In this document: one piece after another, positions 56,966 through 64,000 of the stretch
How the letters are laid out: each line of letters begins with the position of its first letter
Position numbering within the stretch: the first letter of the stretch is position 1
NCBI GenBank assembly: GCA_030323885.1
Contig: CM059187.1
Coordinates: 129,648,424-129,712,423, forward strand
Direction of reading: 5' to 3'
Origin: Branchipolynoe longqiensis
Taxonomy: Eukaryota > Annelida > Polychaeta > Phyllodocida > Polynoidae
Length of the DNA: 64,000 bases
Translations under genes and position numbers: made by a program
The notes under the pieces: generated by a model
What the model saw: the letters and a program-made list of their open reading frames with translations, nothing else
The model's database searches: none
Told to the model about the DNA's origin: nothing

Positions 56966-57183
56966 GAAACCTGAGAGAATTCCCAGCCTATATGGCATCC
57001 CACTGTACACGAGATGAGCATCGATAAGGCTGCATGTTAAGCTGCCTTTGATGCATGTGTGGACACGTGATCAGATTTGAATATCAATCTCATATCTCAG
57101 TGCAGCTACGTACAGAGTCTGGCATGTTGCTCATCTCCCAGTGCCGGGTCTCGAAGCGTTATTTAGACTGGAGTCCTTACAGA

Positions 57184-57530
57184 GACGCGACCAAATGGGA
57201 TGGCCGAATGAGTTGAGCATGTTTTGGTAGATCATGCGATTTAAACACACGGGTTCGAACCCTAGTCGAGTCAAACTTAAAAATGTATACTTGTCACTTC
57301 CTAGCCAGGCGCTCGGCACTATTAGGATAGGGCAAGGACTGGTTGGCTTAGTGTCAGTGTCAGGAGTATGTGACTGAGTGGGATAGCAGGTCATGGTGCT
57401 GGTGGTCTGGTCTCTCTCCCAGTCAGGCAGCATTATAAAGTCACAATGAGTGTGCACTGTCACAAGTTGGTACCCGTCCTGACATCACCTTAGATGTTGC
57501 CAGGACATAAGACTCCAACAAGCAACCCAC
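57184..57530 (+). mobile_element. SINE T1, complete
   Basis: Head CCAAATGGGATGGCCGAATG, B box GGTTCGAACCC, tail AGACTCCAACAAGCAACCC: the first head type with the second tail type. Confidence 0.9.
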
Positions 57531-58537
57531 CCAGTGCAGGGTTTTTTAGTCAGTCGAGGTGCTATTTACATTGGGATCCTGACAGAATGCATATGGACAA
57601 TTATTTCACCCTCTCCGACGGAACCCCGATGTCTGTCCACGGTGAGGTGGCGGTGAGGACTTCTTAGCTGGTGGTAAATATGAATTAAAAACAAAATAAT
57701 AGCAATAAGAATAAGAACCTGTTTACAAAGTAAGGCAGGGGTAAATAAAAATGAAGAGTTCTAGCACAAAACCACGTAAATTCCAATCCAAAAATGTAGT
57801 TTAAATAAAAGATTGTTACCTGACAATAATTGTAATTCTCACTAATTCCACTTTTCATAGGATCACATGTTTATGGAGCATGAAAAAAAAGAAGGAATAT
57901 AAAAAATGTACTTGTTGAGTGTTTGATTCCAATGTTTATCTCCATTTTCGGATTGGCGTTTACAAGACTTTTGTTGATTTATTTTATAACGGCTCTGTGT
58001 ATACAACAACAGTCCATTCCTGTTTTTTTTTGTATCAACTTCAGTTCTAGCGTTATTGTCATTTTGATTTGTTTGACATTGTTCTTTTCTCTCTTCTTTT
58101 CAATGTGCCAAGTGAGGTTCTGATAGTCGACGGGTGTCGGAAGTCAAGTTAACTGATTGTTATAGACGGAACCTGACTTTAGGTTGAATACTCTTTAAAA
58201 TTTTAAATGGCTAAATCTTAGCGTCTGAAGTTGTATCGAAGTTGGTTGTGTTGACGGTATACATCTGCGCTGAAAGAATGTTTTCTGGAATGGTATGGTG
58301 TTAGGTGTATGGAGTTGTATGTATATACCTATATATGGGGGGTGTTTGCACAGCTACTCTTACCATATTTGAGGATATATAGCTAATCACTCCATATATG
58401 TGGTATATATGTTTATGGTAATGCTATGGTGGTGAGGTGTATGGAGTTGGGTATTTAATTGGATATCTTATTAGGAAGTGTGTATCGGGATGCGAATGAA
58501 ATGTGTAGCCTTTTATACACGGTATGTATTGGGGTCG
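57531..58537. other. No gene; AT-rich, with a MITE-A scrap
   Basis: One hydrophobic 66-aa frame (57923-58120) has no homology that I recognise. About 58170-58230 carries a diverged MITE-A block (ttaaattttaaatggcta-like). Confidence 0.4.
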
Positions 58538-58738
58538 TCATCATCATCATGCTGTCGGTCACGATGCGACAAAGACTGCTTTCATTACTTGACTGCCGCT
58601 CTCCATTTAGCTCTCTGCTGTGAGAGTTGCATCCATGAGTCGGTCTTAATGTCTCTCAGCTTCAGGTTTCTCTTGATGGTATCCTTGAACCGGAGACGAG
58701 TGTGCCCTCTCTTTCTGTAACCAGAAGACAGTTGAGAA
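58538..58738 (-). mobile_element. LINE ORF2 C-terminus, 3' UTR and (ATG)n tail
   Basis: On the minus strand one frame reads RKRGHTRLRFKDTIKRNLK, then W-QL-QQRAKWRAAVK and a TAA stop at 58587-58585. The RFKDT-KRNL and W...R..WR pattern is the conserved C-terminus of many non-LTR endonuclease-reverse transcriptases. A short 3' UTR (GCAGTCTTTGTCGCATCGTG...) and a GATGATGATG tail follow. The last ~70 bp are nearly identical to the 3' ends of the RepB elements in this window, so this LINE family is the likely source of RepB mobility. The 5' side is truncated against the 44-bp minisatellite. Confidence 0.8.
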
Positions 58739-58740
58739 TG

Positions 58741-59665
58741 GGATACTGAACACATCGTGTATTGGAGTTATGATGGTATGTGTAGGATGATGTACACATT
58801 GTGTATTGGAGTTCTGGTGGTATGTGTATGCTGGTATGCACATTGTGTATTGGAGTTATGGTGGTATGTGTCAGATGCTGAGCACATTATGTATTGGAGT
58901 CCTGGTGGTATGTATATGCTGGTATGCACATTGTGTATTGGAGTTATGATGGTATGTGTGGGATGCTCTACACATTGTGTATTGGAGTCCTGGTGGTATG
59001 TGTATGCTGGTATGCACATTGTGTATTGGAGTTATGGTGGTATGAGTAGGATGCTGTACACATTGTGTATTGGAGTTCTGGTGGTATGTGTATGCTGGTA
59101 TCCACATTGTGTATTGAATTTCTGGTGGTATGTGTCGGATGCTGAGCACATTGTGTATTGGAGTCCTGGTGGTATGTGTATGCTGGTATGCACATTGTGT
59201 ATTGGAGTTATGGTGGTATGTGTGGGATGCTCTACACATTGTGTATTGGAGTTCTGGTAGTATGTGTATGCTGGTATGCACATTGTGTATTGGAGTTATG
59301 GTGGTATGAGTAGGATGCTGTACACATTGTGTATTTGAGTTCTGGTGGTATGTGTATGCTGGTATCCACATTGTGTATTGAATTTCTGGTGGTATGTATC
59401 GGATGCTGAGCACATTATGTATTGGAGTCCCGGTGCTATGTATATGCTGGTATATATAGTATGTGTTGGCGTTATGGTTGTATGTGTAGGATGCTATACA
59501 CATTGTGTATTGGAGTTCTGGTGGTATGTGTAAGATGTTATGCACACTGGGTATTGGAGTTCTGGTGGTATGTGTATGCAGGTATACACACTGGGTATTG
59601 GAGTTCTGGTGGTATTTGTATGCAGGTATGCTCACTGGGTATTGGAGTTCTGGTGGTATGTACAG
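58741..59665 (+). repeat. 44-bp minisatellite, about 21 units
   Basis: GTATTGGAGTT recurs at 58759, 58803, 58847 and onward. Alternating unit types are GTATGCTGG-TATGCAC and AGGATGCTGTACAC. Confidence 0.95.
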
Positions 59666-60095
59666 GGTGTACTGCTGCTGGCAGTGGCTTGGTAGAGAGA
59701 TAGACAGTGTTGGCATGCAGCAAGGTGCTGGTCTGGCTGATGGGCGTAGAGGGTTGACTTCTGGTACCAGGGTGCTGGAGGATGAAGGGATGACAGATGT
59801 CACTGGCACCCTACAGACACCTACTGGAGAGCCTCCGGGTCCTGGCGCCTGCACTGATTGATCCACCCAATACCCATCACCCAGGCCACCCCTCATCACC
59901 TCACACCCGAACACTGTCAACGACCCGTGTGTAAACCAAAACGCAAAGGGGATCTTACTTTGTATTCGCATCTCGTCACTCTGCGGGATTGTCCAAAATC
60001 TAGTTCATGCATCACAGCCGCTTAAGACTATAAGTATAACTATAAGAGACAGTATGTGCCCAGTAGTGTAGTTCTGTGGATCAGAATTGTCTGCG
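59666..60095. other. No gene or repeat recognised
   Basis: Moderate-GC DNA between the 44-bp array and a T1 SINE. The open frame running out of the array on the minus strand has no supporting motif. Confidence 0.4.
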
Positions 60096-60107
60096 AACCT
60101 TTGGTTG

Positions 60108-60431
60108 ATGGTTGGTTGGTTGTTGGAGTTTTACGTTCTGGCAACGTCTAAGGTCCTATTGGGAGTGGTACCGACTTGTAACAGTGCACTCTCATGGGAA
60201 CATTATAGTACTGCCCCACTGGGAGACCAGGCTGACCAGCACCATGACCTGATATTCCACTCAATCACATCATACTGACACTGAGCCAACCATTCCTTGC
60301 CCTATCCTAATAATGCCAAGTGCCTGGTTATAAAGCGACAAGTATCACTTTTTAAGTCATTGGTTTGACTCGACCAGGGTTCGAAACCCATGATCTACCA
60401 AAACTGGACTCATTCGGCCATCCCATCTGGT
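60108..60431 (-). mobile_element. SINE T1, complete
   Basis: Minus strand: first head type (CCAGATGGGATGGCCGAATG) with second tail type. AACCTTTG at 60096-60103 and 60436-60443 is a likely target duplication. Confidence 0.9.
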
Positions 60432-60504
60432 TGCTAACCTTTGATGAAACTACCCAATGGGTGCTGCTTTTTTACTAGCACCCCGCTGACAAACCTCTAG
60501 CCGA

Positions 60505-60505
60505 G

Positions 60506-60559
<54 letters not shown>

Positions 60560-60925
60560 GTACACGCTGCCAATGAATACTATCAATTCCCTCTATAACA
60601 TGGGCGCATACATAGTCAGCGACTCATGGCCGGTCCGTACACTTGTATACATAATCCAGTACAGAGAGATGACGTGAGGGTGGCGGTGTGTTTTTTGGCT
60701 CGGACTGTTGCTGGGCGTGTTACTCAGACAGGTAAACCCCGCCTCGTCCTGCCGTCCTGCCCGCCGGTAATGGATCGGTCGACTGCCGGGGCTTGGTGCT
60801 TGCTGCCCGGCACGCCCCCCCCCCCCCCACACCCCCTGAGAGGAGATCACCCCCCCCCCCCCCCCCAAAGGTTTTTCACAGATTTGTGTGTGTGCGTATT
60901 TGGGGGGGGGGGGGGGGGGGGCGGA
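60505..60925 (+). repeat. (AT)n, poly-C and poly-G runs
   Basis: (TA)n at 60511-60556, C runs at 60816-60827 and 60850-60866, a G run at 60902-60921. Confidence 0.93.
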
Positions 60926-60999
60926 AATGCATAATGCCTTCTATAGCCGCAAGTTTGCATGCTGCATTGTGAATTCGGCTGCGGTGACTACGTTACGCT

Positions 61000-61375
61000 G
61001 TATCTCACTCGTGCAGCACTATACATATAAAGTCGCCGTGAGTGTGCATTTGCGACAAATCTGTAGCTACCTATGCTGCGACCTTACGTGTTTGTAGGAA
61101 GTTAATCCCCAGTCAGCAAGCCTACATGAGCATGTCATTTGTGTCCGAATAGAGAGGGTCTAGCACTGGTATCAAGCCTGTTATGACTTCGGTATCTCGC
61201 TCGCGCAGCACTATAATGTCGCCGTGTGTGCACATTTGACACAAATTTGCATCCGTATATGCTGCCACCCTATGTGTTTGTAGGAGGTTAAACTCAATTG
61301 GGCATTCATACAGCAGCATGCCATATTTAGCTGAATAGACAGGTTCTAGTACTGGTATCGGGACTGTTATGACTT
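61000..61375 (+). repeat. Two ~185-bp tandem units with a T1-SINE-like tail block
   Basis: GCAGCACTATA...GTCGCCGTG-GTGTGCA...GTTTGTAGGAAGTTAA occurs twice. The blocks parallel the T1 tail (GCAGCACTATAAAGTCGCC...GTTGCTAGGACGTAAA) but are far diverged. Confidence 0.7.
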
Positions 61376-61470
61376 GTCTACGGGCAACTTCAGATATATC
61401 TCTTATATGTGTATGTTTTTATTGTTCCTGTTTTTGTGAGTGGCTTAAAAAATATATATAAAAATATATA

Positions 61471-61720
61471 TATATATACATACATACATACATACATACA
61501 TACACACATACATACATACATACATAGATACATACATACATACATACATACATACATGCAATGCAGGTGTTTGTGTTTTGAATTCATATTGTAAAATTGC
61601 TTTGATGGAAGGGGTTGTACAGGCGAATATGTGGGTGTGGGAGTGTCGGTTTGGGGGTGGGGGTGGTCGTGGGGGTGGGTGTGGGGGTGGGGGTGAATGT
61701 GGGTGTGGGTGGGCACTTAG
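61471..61720 (+). repeat. (ATAC)n and GGGTGT repeats
   Basis: (CATA)n at 61479-61558 and GGGGGTGGGTGTGG-type DNA at 61640-61712. Confidence 0.92.
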
Positions 61721-62109
61721 GTATGGTAAGGGAGGGGAGTATGGTATAGGGGGAGTATTTCCAGATGTAAGCCCAGAAGCAATGTATTCATAATTATCGA
61801 TTTAAAAAGAAGTGGTCTATATTAAAAAATTATGTTTAAGACACAATCTGAGTCGTTCTATGTTGATGTTCTATGGTTAGTGGATGCATTACTCCGAACA
61901 AAGAGCTGGTGGGGCAGAATGTGGTACACTGTGCGTGTGGAGGCGGGGGGGGGGGGTGCACTGGGAGGGGCTGCACTGGGGGAGAGTGGCTGGATAAGTG
62001 AAATTGATCTGCTTGTATTGATAGAAGTCCCGCCTGCCATCAATATTTATTTCTGTGCCTTGCCTTTAGAAAAGATTCACCACAGCCACGCTCTGTACAG
62101 AAAGTGTGC

Positions 62110-62415
62110 AAGTATGCTTTTCTCAGACTCTCTCCTCTTTCCTCCACTCTGCTCTCTTCTCCCCTCTGCCCTCATCCCCGCCCCTGATATCATGCCCCTC
62201 CCCTCTCCTCCTCTCCCCTACCTTCCGATGCCATCTCTCCCCCTCCCATCTATTCCTCTCTCCATCACACTCAGCCTCAAGCGGAAACGAAGAAAAGAGG
62301 CCATATGAACCCACCTCAAGAAAACATACGCAAACACTATCATCATCATCATCACCATTATCGCCACCAGTATCACCAGCATCACCAGCATCACCACTGC
62401 CACCACCACCACCAA
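62110..62415 (+). repeat. CT-rich tract and CATCAC/CACCAC repeat
   Basis: CCCCTCTCC-rich at 62110-62275, ATCATCATCACCA-type at 62338-62415. Confidence 0.88.
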
Positions 62416-62553
62416 ATTTGGAATGACATTATATATATACATAATACATAAAATGCCATTTCAAAATCGGAGAGGTATCCAAAAGGACTACACAATTCAG
62501 AGGAATTTGCCCTTTAAAAAAAAAGGCAGTTAAAACAAACATGAAAGATTTGA

Positions 62554-63262
62554 TTAAAGTTGCATATTCCGATGGTTTTGGGTTTCTGCCAAATTTTTTA
62601 GATAAATATGTAAGCTTAAAGTTGCATAGTCCGATGGTTTTTGAGTTTCTCTCATTTTCTGAGATAAACATATTATGTTGTTCATTATAATCTACCTTAC
62701 TTTAGCTTGAAGTAACTTTTATTTTAAATCGCTAACTTTTGAGATATTTGAAATGGAAACATTCTAAATTAATTTTAGCAAGCTTGCTAAAAGTCTATCA
62801 CCATAGGCTTCTGCAGTAACAGGTTATATTAATTGACTCAATATCCCCTTATATGTGACGACAAATGTTTAATAAGTGCACTACCATCTAAATTAGATAT
62901 GTTGAAGCAAATCTAAATAATTGTTTTGATTTTGAAAATTTTATATTTTCATCGGACTATGCAGCTTTAATGGTTGCATAATTTATCTTAGTTTGATGCA
63001 ATTCTATAATAAATGGCTAATTTTGAAGATATTTGAGTGAAATTATGTGAAATTAATGTTTGTATCCACATCAAAATGCTGGCTCCTATCTCCTATAGCC
63101 TTCAGGAAAAACATATTATTTTTAATTGGCTCTGTTTTCTCTTTCAATACAGCAAGACATGCTTAATACTTATTATCTTAGCATCTAAGTTGGATGTGTA
63201 CGATCAAATGTAGATACATGTTTAGGTTATTGACATGTTCTGCTTTCATTGTGCAGCTTTGA
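62554..63262 (+). mobile_element. MITE-A, old outer copy split by a nested MITE-A
   Basis: The left part (62554-62615) starts TTAA AGTTGCATATTCCGATGG. The right part (62971-63262) ends GCAGCTTTGA, a decayed TTAA. Without the insert and one TTAA it measures about 358 bp. It is more diverged than the insert, hence older. Confidence 0.85.
62616..62970 (+). mobile_element. MITE-A, complete copy (355 bp) nested in an older copy
   Basis: TTAA-bounded element with TIRs AAGTTGCATAGTCCGATG and CATCGGACTATGCAGCTT. It has no coding capacity. This is the best reference copy in the window. Confidence 0.92.
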
Positions 63263-63531
63263 GAACATTAGACATACCGATGGGATAAATAACTATATAA
63301 ATATATAAGAAACTAAATATTATTTGAGAAAAGAAAATGTATTGAACATTGATTGCCTTCTCCAATGCCGTGTATACGTCTGCATACACGTGTTCCTTTC
63401 TGGTATAATAATATATAAAGCTCTGCGTTTGGTCATCAGATCAGACCTAGCAATACTAATACTAATACTAGTATTCGCTGATTTATTGCAAAGCAAAATC
63501 ATTATTTGTCAGTCCTTGTTTCTCTCTGTAT

Positions 63532-63883
63532 TTAAAGCTGCATAGTCCGATGAAATGTCAAATTTTCAAAACCAAACCAATTATCTAGATTTGATTTTAC
63601 ATAACTTAGCTACTGATGCACTTATTAAGCATTTGTTTCTGCATAGAAGGCAATGCTGGGTCGATTTAACAGAACCTCTTACTGCAGAAGTCTATGGTGT
63701 CAGAGTTTTGGCAAGCTTGCCAAAACTAATTTTCCATCTTTGCACTAAAAATATCTCAAAAGTTTACCATTTAAAATAAAAGTAACTTTGAACTAATGTA
63801 AAGTAGGATCTAGTGATCGATCTAATATATTTATCTCAGAAAAAAATCCAGAAATTCAAAATCATCGGACTATGCAACTTTAA
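63532..63883 (-). mobile_element. MITE-A, complete copy (352 bp)
   Basis: TTAA at both ends, TIRs AGCTGCATAGTCCGATG and CATCGGACTATGCAACT, opposite orientation to the copy at 62616. Confidence 0.92.
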
Positions 63884-64000
63884 TAAATTGACCTTATTAA
63901 GATGATTGTATCAATAGAGGAATCGGGACTTTCCCTTATCGTGGATTTACGGCAATGGATGTCGGTCAGCAAGGGGGACTGAGTGCGTTATTAACAATAT

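Noticed and set aside
58871..59971. 366-aa minus-strand frame
   Set aside because: Most of it is the 44-bp minisatellite; the same DNA is open in several other frames. The non-repeat N-terminal part has no motif.
62060..62308. Possible exon after a pyrimidine-rich acceptor at about 62070
   Set aside because: The acceptor-like tract ends in AG, but the frame soon enters a CT-rich tract, no donor is convincing and no homology is recognised.

Overview
This is non-coding, repeat-packed nuclear DNA from an animal. The evidence is a GT-AG spliced protein-kinase exon, tRNA-derived SINEs, non-LTR retrotransposon tails, many small inverted-repeat DNA transposons (MITEs) and very abundant microsatellites and minisatellites. 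A marine invertebrate, perhaps a mollusc or other lophotrochozoan, fits the kinase sequence and repeat style, but nothing here settles the phylum. There are no operons, no prokaryotic genes and no CRISPR.

Only one piece of host coding sequence is convincing: a 130-bp internal exon at 34969-35098 (+). It encodes the activation segment (DFG to APE and on to DxW) of an AMPK-related Ser/Thr kinase, probably HUNK-like. The rest of that gene must lie in exons that I cannot recognise here or that lie outside the window. Most of the window is therefore intron or intergenic DNA. Almost all long open frames are translations of tandem repeats or transposons.

Layout. 1-6.1 kb: MITE-A copies, a decayed LINE reverse-transcriptase tail, tRNA-SINEs and CA/CCCA repeats. 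6.2-8.2 kb: four clusters of a 30-bp minisatellite in duplicated flanks. 8.5-26 kb: SINEs, pogo-like MITEs, an inverted pair of a ~460-bp repeat, C-rich tracts, a G4-prone (GGGGTA)n tract and several minisatellites. 26-34.7 kb: SINE-like RepB elements with clear target-site duplications, a second LINE fragment fused to a SINE body, a tandem array made from a SINE body, a palindromic MITE and a polyA LINE-like 3' end (RepC). 34.8-35.8 kb: the kinase exon, then a hexamer and a 15-bp tandem array in the next intron. 36-50 kb: complete SINEs, three further TIR families and a nested MITE-in-MITE. 50-55.9 kb: a 600-bp polypyrimidine tract, palindromic MITEs, and a MITE-A swollen by 70-bp tandem repeats and other insertions. 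56-64 kb: a purine tract, the 3' end of the LINE that probably mobilises RepB, a 44-bp minisatellite and a second nested MITE-A pair.

Relations among the elements are the main content. MITE-A (~355 bp) is flanked by TTAA, and two independent self-insertions prove the TTAA target-site duplication. RepB shares its last ~70 bp and its (ATG)n tail with a LINE whose ORF2 stop codon is visible, a classic SINE-LINE partnership. The main tRNA-SINE family (T1) occurs with two head types and two tail types in mixed combinations, and once as a target-site-flanked dimer. No undescribed enzymatic or defence system is visible. The novelty lies in these repeat families and their nesting. Family names used here (MITE-A, MITE-P, RepB, RepC, RepD, SINE T1/T3/T4) are labels for this window only.
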